Shown here piece after piece: positions 10,814 to 21,689 of a stretch of 64,000 bases of DNA. The translations under genes were made by a program, and so were the position numbers. Below the pieces are notes generated by a model. That model had not been told where the DNA came from and made no database searches. It saw only the letters and a list, made by a program, of their open reading frames with translations. How positions within the stretch are numbered: the stretch's first letter is position 1; the number at the start of each line of letters is the position of its first letter. The DNA is from Diphasiastrum complanatum (lineage: Eukaryota > Streptophyta > Lycopodiopsida > Lycopodiales > Lycopodiaceae): NCBI GenBank assembly GCA_029204225.1, contig CM055111.1:20525003-20589002 (forward strand), given 5' to 3'.

Positions 10814-11256
10814 AGTTATGGACTCGGCTCATTACATTCGCCTCGTCCATTTACATTTACTTTACTTTATGCATAAGCAGGCCTTGGGCCCTTTTTTATT
10901 CATTAGTGACACTTAGACTATATGGTTGGCCTTTGGCCTTATTACTCATTATTAGGCCATTTGGACATATTACTGGAGAGTGGGGGCCTTCTTGGAGGGC
11001 GCACTATTTTCCCTCCTAGTTGGGCCCTAGCCACCGAAAGCTTTCTTTTAGGGCTTCCTTTTGGCTATAAGTAGGAAAACTGTGTCATTTGTTATGCAAC
11101 TGATGATATTGATCTCTCTCTTTAGTCTCATTAATCTCTCTCTTTCCTACTTTATAGGGTTAAGTCTTGCTTATGTGCTGCTTTCATAGCTTAAGTCTTG
11201 CTTATGTGATGCTTTCATAGCTTAGCTTTAGATCAGCTATGGCTCTATTCGTAACT
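10814..11256 (+). repeat. 3' LTR
   Basis: 443 bases, preceded by a short purine tract (CCAGGGAG). It differs from the left LTR by scattered substitutions and a ~22-base insertion near 11120 that looks like a local duplication of the CTCTCTCTTT tract. The modest divergence implies an insertion neither brand new nor very old. Confidence 0.92.
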
Positions 11257-11383
11257 GCATTGGACCCAGGAACATTTGTATTACTAGCCAAAAAATGTGT
11301 CATATAAAACTGAATATAGAAGAGATGCTATCATCTATTCAAGGAGATAGTAGATAGCTGAACTTGTGATTGCCTCATTGGCA

Positions 11384-11872
11384 CTACGGAATACGTGATG
11401 CGTTGTCCAAGAAAATTTGCAGCATCTCCTCTCGAAACTTGTAAATCATGTCTGCTCGACAACTGCCACATACAAACTTTGGAGCACATAAAAAATTAGG
11501 CTTGTTGATGATGTGTGAGAATTGCAAAACAAATGATGAAGTATTTTTTAGACCAGGTATTTAGTCTAATGTAGACCACATTCAAATGTCTATACAAAAT
11601 GATACCAGTAAGAAGAAAGGATGAAGACCCGCCTTTGTTTCAACCCTGATTTAATGTACTTCTTTATTGCACGCTCGTCGCCTTTCTCCATTGATGTCAT
11701 AAAGAATGACGTGAATATATGCACCGCTTCTCTGTTGTGGGGTGGGTGGCATTTGCAGATGCCAAAACCCTAAGCCTGCTTCTACTAAAACTTCCGATAT
11801 CCAAGTAGTTTTCTCTCTCATTTGGTCGCAACAATTCTGAAAAAAATCAATAATGAGAGCTAAATTAGGCAA
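11384..11872 (-). pseudogene. ULP1-family (C48 cysteine protease) fragment
   Basis: Minus-strand frame 11872-11651 carries REKTTWISEVLVEAGLGFWHLQ, matching the KTAHITESIVEAGLSYWQ segment of the ULP1-like gene at 21690. Both fit the WLxDxxIxxY region at the start of the ULP1/SENP catalytic domain. A second minus-strand piece, stop at 11384-11386, reads YKFREEMLQIFLDNASR, like the C-terminal helix of these proteases. The middle, with the catalytic His and Cys, is not visible between them. ULP1 proteases remove or mature SUMO; host and transposon-captured versions both exist in plants. The fragment is probably dead. Confidence 0.5.
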
Positions 11873-11879
11873 CGAGCTA

Positions 11880-13869
11880 AATCAATAATAATTTCAACTT
11901 TCAAACCATCTTTAGTTCCAGATTATTTCACACAATCCATGAGAATTTATCTATTGAAGTTAATCTGTATCCTACTTTGGATTTTTTCTGAAAAAGGCTT
12001 TGAGATAATTACATTCCCATACATATTCTAGCTTTTTTCTGAAAATTGTGCAACTAATGGATCCTATGATAGAGTCTATCTTATTACTTAAACCCCCCCC
12101 TTCCCCCCCCCCGGCCCTTCCCTTCGCCTTTTAAAAAATTTCTAAATTTTTATAAAACTTGGCTAGAAAGATGATACATTAAAATATTTCAAATCATGAA
12201 AAGTCAATAATAAGTGTCTTCTACAAGGATTTAATCTATTACAACCAGGACTTTTCAAATATTTTCAGACTAAGTGATATCAATTATCATCCATGTAAAA
12301 TCCATATATTCCCACCTCCCTTTCAATAGGACTTGAAGACATGTGTTCCTTTGGGCCCAACAAACTCCCACAACCATGAAGTGAGGTTAACAGGGCTAGA
12401 GAGAGGACAAAAATTTCGAAGGGGGGAGAAATGATGGGAATGGGTGGCTGGGAAGGCTTGATATGCCTTCAGGATAACAGGCGGCCCATTCCCCTCCTTG
12501 TGGGGCCATGTGACAATAAGCGACTTCGTATGCTTACCACTCCCATATCCATAAGCTGCCTCATCCAAGATTCATTAAAATAATTTTTTAAGACTACATG
12601 GTTCATCATTAATCAAGTCAATTCAAATCAAAATAGATAAGCAACACATTTGAACTTTGAAAAGAAAAATTCATGGCTAATTATCCTGCCAAAAACTTGT
12701 GAACTAGAGATTTGGATCTATTCGCAATTGTCATACAATACCTTGGTCCTTACATCTAGACAATAAATAAGGTTATAATGATCAATTAGAATATGAAGAA
12801 CAATATGACCTACATGAGGAACAATGTCATGATAATCAATATGAGTGATTTGAGTATGAAATTAGAAAGTATGAAGACCAATCAAGCTACTATAGTGAAA
12901 ATTGTGAAGATGACTTATATGATCAATATGAAGGCTTGCACCAGTGTTGGGTGGGTATATAGGTGCCCATGTGATATCAACAATGGTATCATAGAACCTA
13001 TCTGACGGTATATGATGTTGTAATATTAGGGTTGATATTCGACTCATGTTGGTTTTAGCCCATCAACACACATACTACCCTTGATAAAAAGTCTATTTTT
13101 TAAAAACATGATATAGTTATACTTGAGTTTACATTCAGCTAGTATCACCCTTGCAATACCCATGTTGGAGTTGGATTTATATCCTCTCCATCCCTATCTC
13201 TCTGCTAACCTGCAGAATACAAAAGAATCGGTGATAGTGTTTTCCCGATTGTTCGGACACCTTCGACTATTCAGTCATACTTGATTATTCGGCCATCTTT
13301 GATTGCTCGGCTAACTTCGATAGTTCGACCATCTCGGACCATATGAAGAGATTTGATTATTCGGCCCTCCTCGAACATCGGCTGTAATCGGCGGATCAAC
13401 ATTGAATGACTCTCGGACAGAATCTCTGAATATTGTCCAAAGACGACTGCAAACAACACGTAGTGCCTTAATCTTAATTGTAAAATATAGATTAAGCATT
13501 CTTTTAATTAGTTAACCATGTGTATATGTCCAACAACTTATCAATTGCTCGGTTGACTCAATAATCAATCTATTCGATCAATCGATCATCTAGAGTGCAA
13601 TTGTTTTGTTCTTTCTCTATGTTATCACAAAGTAATATTTCAGGAAGAACGTGACTCTGACTGCATTCAGACTGTATCTATTCGCGACTAAATAAGCAAT
13701 GTTTCAGTAATCTAGATTGTGCATACTGTGATTGAATGCTCATTTTCTTTATGTTCTGATCAATTGATTCTTGCTTGTAGATAAACTTGTTTGTAGATTA
13801 AATTGTCTTCTATGGCATCACATTTTGACCGAGCCGACGGGCTCCTTGTCAATGAGCACACTAGTTAAA
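11880..13869. other. Intergenic region with minor repeats
   Basis: No supported gene. A minus-strand 81-codon frame at 12323-12568 lies upstream of the ULP1 fragment and could be an exon of it, but I see no motif. A C-rich run lies at 12091-12112. From ~13240 a short minisatellite begins. The DNA just before 13870 shows no duplication matching the far end of the next element. Confidence 0.45.
13245..13345. repeat. 18-base minisatellite
   Basis: Five or so consecutive ~18-base units close to TTCGATTATTCGGCCATC (variants TTTGATTGCTCGGCTAAC and TTCGATAGTTCGACCATC). Looser copies continue to ~13400. The unit length is a multiple of three, so a repetitive peptide frame is open by chance. Confidence 0.6.
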
Positions 13870-14419
13870 TAGTTTAAGTTGTGTTCTAGTGACTTGGGCC
13901 CTAGTTGTAAATAAATAATTTTGAGGCCCAAGTTCACAAAGTGAAGTTGAAAAATAAGGAATCTAAGTTGCACAAAGTAGAACTCACATGAACCATGTGA
14001 GTGCCCTTGTGCTTTCTTAGAACCAATAGATTTAAGTTGTGTTTATTTGAAGGGCTTGGATCTTAGAACCAATGAAGTGGCCAATGAGAGTGAAGAAGGC
14101 TCATCTCTAAAATCTATAAGAGGGAGCCATTTCCTTTGTATTGTACCATCTTCCGTTCTCTTCTTAATAAAACTCTCTTGGTTTCTCCATCTCCATCTCT
14201 CTTTCTCTCTCTCTTCTTCCTCTCTCCCTATGTTGGGATAGAATAGCTTTGGGTAGGCGCTCGAGCCCCCAAAGCCTTTCTCAACCTAGGCATTCTCTCT
14301 CTCCCTCTCTCCACTCCCTTTCTCCTCTCCCTCCTCTCCCTCTCTCTTCTTGCTATGCAGGTGAAGGCGAGGTTGCCGCTCCTAGTGACGGACCCCTATG
14401 CTACATCAACGACACAACA
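13870..14419 (+). repeat. 5' LTR
   Basis: Starts TAGTTTAAGTTGTG and ends CTACATCAACGACACAACA. It contains TTTGTATTGTACC, AATAAAACTCTCTTGG (a polyadenylation-like signal) and long C/T tracts. It aligns along its length with 18092-18679. Confidence 0.85.
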
Positions 14420-14440
14420 ATGGCACCGTTGTCAGGGAGC
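14420..14440 (+). promoter_or_regulatory. Primer-binding site
   Basis: TGGCACCGTTGTCAGGGA immediately follows the left LTR. It differs at only a few positions from the TGGCGCCGTTGCCGGGGA site typical of plant Tat/Athila gypsy elements. A similar site follows the LTR at 52389. Confidence 0.6.
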
Positions 14441-14759
14441 GCCACACACTCGCTTCGCCGCATAGTTTTCGTAATCTCTTCTTTTCTCTCCCTCTCTATT
14501 TTCTTCTCTCTCACCATTCTTTTTCACCTAAAAAATCAAAATTTTTGGGGTTAGATTATGAGTTAGTGTTAGTTTTGCCGTCTTTTTGAGATTTTGCCAT
14601 TTTTGTGTTGATTTTTTGTTTGGAAGTGTTGTAGGGAGAGATTGTGAGGTGGGAGGATCAGATCCAAGCACCCAATCCCTTTGTTAATCCATAAAAATAA
14701 AAAATAAAAAGCTCAAAATATGTTTTTGGAGGAAAAACGAGAGGCAAAACCTCATCAGA

Positions 14760-15870
14760 TTTTGATTTCTCAAAAACCAGCAAGAACTAACCTTCGCATG
14801 ACTGGCAACAGCTCCAGGGTACTGTCCTAGACCTGCATAGAAGCCTGCAAAGGTTACTTCCCAATAGATTTTGAAAAAACAGAGAAAAATCCATAATTTT
14901 TTTTAAAAAAAAATTAGAAACTCAAAACTAACCTTCGCAGAGCTCTCTGAAGTTCCATCTCACTGAGACAAGGATACAGAGAAGTCTGCGAGAGTTAGAT
15001 CCCAGTAAAATTGCCCCTATAAAGGTTCCCAAGAGCAAAAAGTGGCCTAGAACCTTCTCAGACAACAAATTTTTGAGTTTACATGGGAAGTAGCTCTCGT
15101 AGCTTGGTGATCAAATGAATCTAACTCAGATACAAGTGCATACCAGTCTGCGAGGGTTCATTCCCAGAAACTATCAAAATTTTGCAAACAAAAACCTCAA
15201 AAAATGTACGTTTTCAGGATTTTTTGAGTTACCTTGAAAAGTAACTCTTCTAGCTAGGTGATCAAATGAACCTAACTCAGATACAAGGGCATACTAGTCT
15301 ACGAGGGTTCATTCCCAAAAAATCTTAAAATTTTGCAAAGAAACCCCCAAAAAATGCACAAGATTTTTTGAGTTTCCTTGGAAAGTAACTCTTGTTGCTT
15401 CGTGAACAAGTGAATATGACTTAGATACAATTTCATACCAGTCTGTGAGGGTTCATTCCTAGAAAATCTTAAAATTTTGCAAAAAAACAAAAAATGCACT
15501 TTTTTCAAGATTTTTTAAGTTTCCTTGCGAATTAGCTCTCTCAACTTGGTGAGCAAGTTAATCTGAATTAGATACAAGTGCATACCAGTCTTCAAGGGTT
15601 CTTTTTTCAGAAAATCTTAAAATTTTACAAAAAAAAAACCCAAAAAGTGCACCTTTTTCAAGATCTTTTGAGTTTACTTGGAAATTAACCCTCTCAGCTT
15701 GGTGAGCAGGTAGATATGACTCAGATACAAGTGTACACCAGTCTGCAAGGTTTTCTTTTTCTATAATATTAAATTTTTTTCTCCAAAAATCCCAAAAAAA
15801 TGCACTTTTTCCATGATTTTTTAAGATCTGCTGGGAAGTAACCTTCGCAAAGAGTTCTATAGATAGATCT
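14760..15870 (+). repeat. Tandem array, unit ~147 bases
   Basis: The phrase GCATACCAGTCTGCGAGGGT and variants recurs at ~15139, 15289, 15432, 15580 and 15732, a spacing of 143-152 bases. More diverged copies lie at ~14829 and ~14971. Each unit also carries AATCTTAAAATTTTGCAAA, TTTTTCAAGATTTTTTGAG and GGAAAGTAACTCTC blocks. The array lies between primer site and gag, where internal repeats are common in non-autonomous plant retrotransposons. Confidence 0.85.
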
Positions 15871-16564
15871 AATCTAGATCTGGCTACTGTGAAATTTTTG
15901 TAAAGATACAATGGTTAAATTTTGAAATATCTAAGAAAAAGTGCCGAAAAGTGCCAAAATACTGAATTTTTTCAAGCTGACAAATTTGTCCATCAAGAAC
16001 TCTTGCAGAACTCACATTGTTTAGAAATGGCAAAATACTATGTCGGACTGCCCAAAAGGATCAGATCTGGTATGGAAGAGTTAGCATCCTATGCGTTGCT
16101 TGCAGGATGTTGCCTTGATGAAAATCTCACTCGGGAAGAAGAATTTTCCCTATCCATATGGAGAATCAGAGGAACAAAGGTCGACAACGAGTGATGATCC
16201 AACAAGAATGGAACCCCATGCAAGGCAATGAAGTGCAACAAGGTCAAGCAGATCAAGTGCAGCGGAAGACCAAGAACCTTGCACTTCAAGCTGTCAGCAA
16301 GCTTATGCTCGCTCTATTAAGTTTCTTGAAAAAGATAAATGTACCTTCTGCTTTGGAGATCATCCAAGTACTAGGTGTCCAATCAAGAATCCGTGCTTAT
16401 TAAAAGGACAAAATATAGAGCAACAAGTTCGTCGACAACAAGATCCAGTAGTTCAACGGTCAGAAGCATAATCAAGCCAACTAGGAGCTCACCAGAATGA
16501 TGGATGTCAGATTGATCCATCTAAATCACGAGTTTCTTCAACAAACAATGACAAGGTAGAAGTT

Positions 16565-17710
16565 TTGGTTATATCCTCTTGCATGTCACCAAACTCAATG
16601 GAGGACCATAACAGCCTACCAGTCTATTTTGTGGAAGATCCAATGGGAAATCTGTTACCGGTGTATGCCTATCAACTAAGAGGCTATGACATACTACACT
16701 TAGTTAGGTGCTATGGATGCGGAGGAAAACACTGTCGTGCTGAATGTCCACATCAAGGGGAGCCATCAACATTTGATTCCTCATGTTCACAATGCGGAGT
16801 TAATCATCCATGCAGAGATTGCCCGATGAGACATTCACAAATAGCTATGAGGCATTTGGCCTATGTAGACCGACATGCACCTGTGGTGACCCTTCCACCT
16901 CAAACACACTATAAAAGAAAAATCTTGGTGCCACCGGGTTATGAAATGAGTGACGAAGAGGACAATCTGGCAAAAGTCCCAAAGTATGCAAAGATACCCT
17001 CGGACAAACAAGTAACACCATCACAGAAGATAGAGATGGTAGAATCCATCACGCCAATGGTAACTGAGGAAGTCAAGAAATTGGCATCCAATGAAGTCCA
17101 ACGGATTTTACCAAGTCTCTTGGCGCAATCACTGCAAAGAATTCTTAGTGATGAACTACAAAGGGGACTAGCATCAATAGGGCAACTTGAAGGCCATTCA
17201 GTAAAAGATCCAAGGAAAAGTGCCATCACGCAACCTTCAACAGGGAAGTGCAATGACCAAGGGAAGACTAAAGTTGATGATTGTCCCTCAACGAGCAAGA
17301 TTCAACCAAAGTCTCATTGTTCCATAATGCAGCAGCCCAAACCAACGCCAAATCCGAGTATATCCATTCTTCAAAGGCCAAATCCAGGGAATCCAAGCCC
17401 AAATAGGCCTCCAATACAGCAAGCATCGGTGCCTACAATGACAAAGCCTTGTCCTCAATCTATGATATTGACTGCTGAGGAAAGTCGTCAGGTTACGGCA
17501 TACCTCAAATACCTGGACAGACACGAAAGTCAAGCTAGCACATCATATCTACCTTACAATTTGGGGGAATCTATGACATTGGGACCGGTTGCGCTAATCT
17601 ATGAGGATCCAGTTTTATCTTGGGATACTCTTATGGAATGTCTCCACTACCCAATTGTTGATGAACAAGGTTATTTGGAATGGCCACCAGAACCTTATGG
17701 GTATTATTGA
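16565..17710 (+). CDS. Gag-like Cys-rich ORF of the non-autonomous element
   Basis: An uninterrupted 381-codon frame. Near residues 48-80 it has two zinc-knuckle-like motifs, CYGCGGKHCRAEC and CSQCGVNHPCRDC. The centre (residues ~150-220) is Lys/Glu-rich with helical heptad-like spacing (VQRILPSLLAQSLQRIL), a possible coiled coil. A Pro/Ser-rich stretch follows and the end is acidic and Tyr/Pro-rich. A third knuckle, CTFCFGDHPSTRC, lies upstream at ~16330 in a broken stretch that also contains a YYVGLPKRIRSGME gag-like segment. The ORF is probably the 3' part of gag. It has stayed open while the 5' part has decayed. RNA binding is inferred from the knuckles only. Confidence 0.65.
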   Translation: MVISSCMSPNSMEDHNSLPVYFVEDPMGNLLPVYAYQLRGYDILHLVRCYGCGGKHCRAECPHQGEPSTFDSSCSQCGVNHPCRDCPMRHSQIAMRHLAYVDRHAPVVTLPPQTHYKRKILVPPGYEMSDEEDNLAKVPKYAKIPSDKQVTPSQKIEMVESITPMVTEEVKKLASNEVQRILPSLLAQSLQRILSDELQRGLASIGQLEGHSVKDPRKSAITQPSTGKCNDQGKTKVDDCPSTSKIQPKSHCSIMQQPKPTPNPSISILQRPNPGNPSPNRPPIQQASVPTMTKPCPQSMILTAEESRQVTAYLKYLDRHESQASTSYLPYNLGESMTLGPVALIYEDPVLSWDTLMECLHYPIVDEQGYLEWPPEPYGYY

Positions 17711-18091
17711 AAATCTGGCAAGTTCCGGTTCTTGTTGATCATCCACTAATAAAGCCTCAAATTTTACGGAAGCGAATTCTATCCACGCTTTTCTTGATGC
17801 ACCCATGTCCCAACAATAAAAGAACCGACAACAGCGCCCCTTTACGACAGTCACAACCTAGAGTCGAGGGACCGACACTACTTTGGGTCGTGGACCCTAT
17901 TGTGGGTATTTCCTATACAATAATAAACAAGTGGGTCCCACCACTAGAAATACTGTTGGCCAAGCCTGACCTAGTGGGCCATGCCATAGTACATTGGAAA
18001 AAAAAGTTATATATATAAATTGTATACATTTTTTCCACCCTTAAAAATCTCCGAGAAGTAATTAGTGCGAGGATCTGGCGTCCTGCGTGTG

Positions 18092-18404
18092 TAGTTTAAG
18101 TTGTGTTCTAGTGACTTGGGCCCTATTTGTAAATAAATAAGTTTGAGGCCCAAGTTCACAAAATCAAATTGAAAAATAAGGAATCTAAGTTGCACAAAGT
18201 AGAACTCACATGAATCATGTGAGTGCCCTTGTGCTTTCTTAGAACCAACAGATTTAAGTTGTGTTTATTTGAAGGGCTTGGATTAGAATCCTTGCCCCAA
18301 TGAAGTGGCCAATGAGAGTGAAGGAGGCTCACCTCTAAAATCTATAAGAGGAAGCCATTTCCTTTGTATTGTATCATCTTCAATTCTCATTCTAATAAAA
18401 ACTC

Positions 18405-18489
<85 letters not shown>

Positions 18490-18679
18490 ACGTTGGGATA
18501 GAATAGCTTTGGGTAGGCGCTCGAGCCCCCAAAGCCTTTCTCAACCTAGGCATTCTCTCTCTCCCTCTCTGCACTCTCTTTCTCCTCTCTCTCCTCTCCC
18601 TCTCTCTTCTTGCTATGCAGGTGAAGGCGAGGTTGTCGCTCCCAGCGACGGACCCCTATGCTACATCAACAAAACAACA
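18092..18679 (+). repeat. 3' LTR with expanded CT microsatellite
   Basis: Matches the 13870-14419 LTR but carries an uninterrupted (TC)n of ~75 bases at 18413-18487 where the left copy has short broken CT tracts. The microsatellite therefore grew after insertion or in the parental template. Confidence 0.85.
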
Positions 18680-19052
18680 CCGACCCATACGCCTCTAACC
18701 CTTCCACACCGAGCTCGCTACCTCACCATTACTAGGGTCCCTACCACACCCATTACCCAACCCCCTACCGCACCATTACCCGACACACTAACTTACCTAT
18801 TAACCACACTCTAACCTTACCTACTAACTAGAAAAAAAAACAAAAAAACAAGAAAAAAAAAAAACTTATTGTAGGGTCAAAGATCTCGCGTAGTATAGCC
18901 CTCCCGCCTGTCAACAAGGGTTAGATCACTAAATAATTGCCTAACTATGAATAGATGCTACTTTTAGTTAGTTCCCTACTTTTTCCCTAACTCTACCACC
19001 ATTAACACTATACACCCCTAACCCTACTCCCCTAAACTACCTTCATCATGAT
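18680..19052. other. CA-rich intergenic stretch
   Basis: C/A-rich strand with CCCATTACCC and CTAACCTTACC words. Bases ~18786-18830 match one unit of the 60-base minisatellite found at 19625-19925. No gene seen. Confidence 0.5.
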
Positions 19053-19115
19053 TGTTGGTGAAAGGGAAGGGAAGAATAGAAGAGATTGAGAGGGAGAGAG
19101 AGAAATAGAGAGGTA

Positions 19116-19146
<31 letters not shown>

Positions 19147-19624
19147 GAGGTTAGCTCAAATGCTCCTTATGCTTGATAATGGAAAAGCATTAACTATGGC
19201 AACCAATAAGCATGAAAATAGAAAGCAATGGAAAAACACAAACAAGAACATTAGCAAGTATTGAGTGTCTTTTTATAAATTGGGGAAGGCCCTTGCCCCA
19301 AAATCCTATTGGCTAATATTCACATAGATCCTAACCATTCATCTTGGACCCAACTTGATCCAAGGATCCACAAAAAGTACAATAAAAATCACAACATTCA
19401 CGTGAGTCCAAAATCAGACCCAACTCTAAAAAAGTAAACTAAAATTGACTTTGGGCCTCAAGTTTTATTTTAACTACAAAGGGGCCCAAGTCTATTATTT
19501 TATTTACAACTCAACTTGCGTGCTCATTGGGCCATGGGCTTATATGAGCAGGATGCCATGCCCTCGCAACACTTTTTATTGGCCGATATTATTTATTTAC
19601 AATATGTCGGGAATACCCCCAACA
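19053..19624 (-). repeat. Solo-LTR-like block
   Basis: Begins TGTTGGTG and ends CCCCCAACA, giving TGTTGG/CCAACA inverted ends. Its right half on the minus strand (GAGTTGTAAATAAAATAATAG with GGGCCC nearby) resembles the U3 region of the LTR at 13870 (GGGCCCTAGTTGTAAATAAATAA). Minisatellite sequence lies on both sides, suggesting insertion into the array. Flanking 5-mers (ATGAT and CTTAT) do not match, so the exact ends are uncertain. Confidence 0.45.
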
Positions 19625-19925
19625 CTTATCCATCAACCACATTCTAACCTTACCAACTAACTGATACAAAAAAAAAAAAAAAAACTAACTTATTCATTAA
19701 CCACATCCTAACCTTACCAACTAACTGGTACATAAAAAATAAAAACTAACTTACCCATTAACCACACCCTAACCTTACCAACTAACTGGTACATAAAAAA
19801 AAAATAACTTACCCATTAAGCACATCCTAACCTTACCAATTAACTGGTATATAAAAAAAGAAGAACAAAACTAACTTACCCATTAGCCACATCCTTACCT
19901 TACCAACTATCGGGTACATAAATAT
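19625..19925. repeat. Minisatellite, unit ~60 bases
   Basis: Five units built on CTAACTTACCCATTAACCAC, ATCCTAACCTTACCAACTAA and CTGGTACATA plus a poly-A stretch of variable length. An outlying unit lies at ~18786. The telomere-like word CCCTAA occurs nearby but not in tandem, so this is not an interstitial telomere. Confidence 0.8.
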
Positions 19926-20005
19926 TTTTTTTTTCAAAAACTCCAAACACCAAAAACAACAACAAACTCATAAAAAAAAAGAAAAAAAAAAACAAGATCT
20001 TCCCA

Positions 20006-21336
20006 ATGGAACACCATATTGATCCCTATACCACAAAAGAGTATCCACCAGACATGGTGTCCCTTATGTCTGACGAAATCCGCTGTCATAGGTTCTCTCG
20101 AATGAAATCACATGTACACAAACTTTCCACAAACCCATTCAAGAGTCGAGAATCTCATAGAGCTGAATCTTCACGTGCACGAGCCCATTTTTATGGTGCT
20201 GAATCCTCACAAGCCAGAACACACCTAAATGGAGCTTTTGCTACTCATGGAGCTCATTTTGAAAAGTGAACACCCAAGTTTGATGATAGTTCGAACCTTG
20301 AAAGATTCTTGCAAATCTTTGAGAATGCATGTGATGTTTATGGCGAAACATCCAACGACGCTATGGTCAAATTCAATGACAATGATCGCTAAAGCACGTG
20401 ACTGGTTTTTTAACCTCGAACGTGAGGATAAGACAAATTGATCTATATTAAAAGAGTCCTTTATCAAATGTTTCAAGCCCTTGGTTTGCTAGAGAGTCCT
20501 TTTGTCAAATTGAGTAATATAAAATGGCAAAAGATGAACGCGTACGAGACTACATCGAGCGTTTTAAACATTTAAAAGGTCAAGTATAAAAACAGCCCAC
20601 CAAACAAATGCTCATCATCTGGTTCTTAGTCGGACTTCCGAGATGGATTAGACGCGAGCTTAGATCTAATGACGAATATATGAGCTTAAAGTTTGCTATG
20701 TCTGATGCCATCTGGGAGGAAGACGAAGGATCTGATGTTAACGAGTCTAGGGAAAGAAAAACACATCGTGCTATTGTCCATGAATCAAAGCTGAACGAGG
20801 ATACCCACGATCAACTTTGGAAATCACAGATGGAGTTGCTTAATCAGCAACATCAAATGCAAATGAAGAAACTCACTAAGGAGTTTCAAGACACCTTGAC
20901 GTCTACCCAAAGCCATATGCTTGGTCAGCTACCCCCTGCACAGGTACCATATAGACGACGAAATATTTGGTGCCCACATTGTCGGGCTACACATCCTCTT
21001 AATGCTTGCCCTTCATATCAGCATATGAAGGGCAATTCCATACAACAATATGAAGAACAACCATCAAACTCTGGACAATCCTTGCTTTATCACGAACACC
21101 ATCTTGAAAATCCAGAAATTGTAGCCATCCAAGATGGCTATGCGATTCAACAAGGGCCACTGAATAACAGATGCTTAATCTATGGTGAAATAGGCCACTT
21201 TATGGTTGACTGTAAAGTCACAACAAAGTACCATGTCGAATGTCCCGATTGTGTTAGGAAACACAGTTTCAAAAACTGTCTAAAACAAGCAAGTAAGATG
21301 CTACCTGCCCGCCACATTCGTTACAAATCCGGATAG
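20006..21336 (+). pseudogene. Gypsy-type gag remnant
   Basis: The first part (20006-20480, several frames) includes KFDDSSNLERFLQIFENACDVYGET, the usual gag opening. The second part is an open 242-codon frame (20608-21336) with WFLVGLPRWIRRELRS and DAIWEEDEG. It ends with CPHCRATHPLNAC, CLIYGEIGHFMVDC and CPDCVRKHSFKNC, three zinc-knuckle-like motifs, the middle one missing its second Cys. The closest match in this window is the inverted gag at 55.9-56.8 kb (FLVGLPKNIHREL...DAIREEDE). No LTR or pol belonging to it was found alongside. Confidence 0.75.
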
Positions 21337-21689
21337 GATCCCAACGACAACAAACCATGAGTTGCCACTGCACTTACAAGGTATTGTAGTCTAAAAGGGG
21401 AGGGGCCTTACAGATATACTATAGATAATTATACAATATTTATATATCTATGACAAATCTTGGTGTGTGACGGTCTCCATTCAACTACACTAAGCTTTAC
21501 CTACCCTTCCCCACCTACTACATTGTATTTTCTTCTAAGAAATATATCATGCTCATAGACATATGGTGTTTGCAAATTGTGTGTTTGTTGGTCTAAAACA
21601 TGGACAATAAATTTCCCCCTAATCAGGAGGAATTCATATATTAGGCTTTTTAAATTTTTTTAAATGCCATTTTTGGAGCACTCATTAAC
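21337..21689. other. Short intergenic stretch
   Basis: AT-rich, with no frame of note. It separates the gag remnant from the ULP1-like gene and may hold that gene's promoter. TATTTATATATCTATG near 21429 is the only TATA-like sequence. Confidence 0.4.

Larger units (their letters stand above)
5352..11256 (+). mobile_element. Complete LTR retrotransposon (Ty3/gypsy chromovirus-derived, lacking RT)
   Basis: Two near-identical LTRs (5352-5773 and 10814-11256) bound a 5-kb interior. The element is flanked by a perfect 5-bp direct repeat, GCATT, at 5347-5351 and 11257-11261, which fixes both ends. Each LTR begins AGTTATG and ends with its reverse complement CATAACT (C(G)TAACT in the right copy), not TG...CA. 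The sequence after the left LTR, TGGTATCGAAGC, resembles a tRNA-Met primer-binding site. The interior holds a gypsy-type gag remnant, ~2.2 kb of unrecognised sequence, and an integrase C-terminal half with chromodomain. No reverse transcriptase or RNase H motif was found, so it was probably mobilised in trans or lost those domains. Confidence 0.9.
13870..18679 (+). mobile_element. Non-autonomous LTR retrotransposon with gag-like ORF
   Basis: Direct repeats 13870-14419 and 18092-18679 act as LTRs around a 3.7-kb interior. The interior starts with TGGCACCGTTGTCAGGGA, close to the primer-binding sequence of plant Tat/Athila gypsy elements. It contains a long tandem array, a zinc-knuckle segment at ~16330-16395 and one long Cys-rich gag-like ORF. 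No protease, RT or integrase was found. I could not find a target-site duplication (TTAAA against CCGAC), so one boundary may be altered or recombined. Confidence 0.75.

Noticed and set aside
18700-19925. Interstitial telomere repeats (CCCTAA-like words)
   Set aside because: The words are scattered inside a ~60-base unit and not in tandem.
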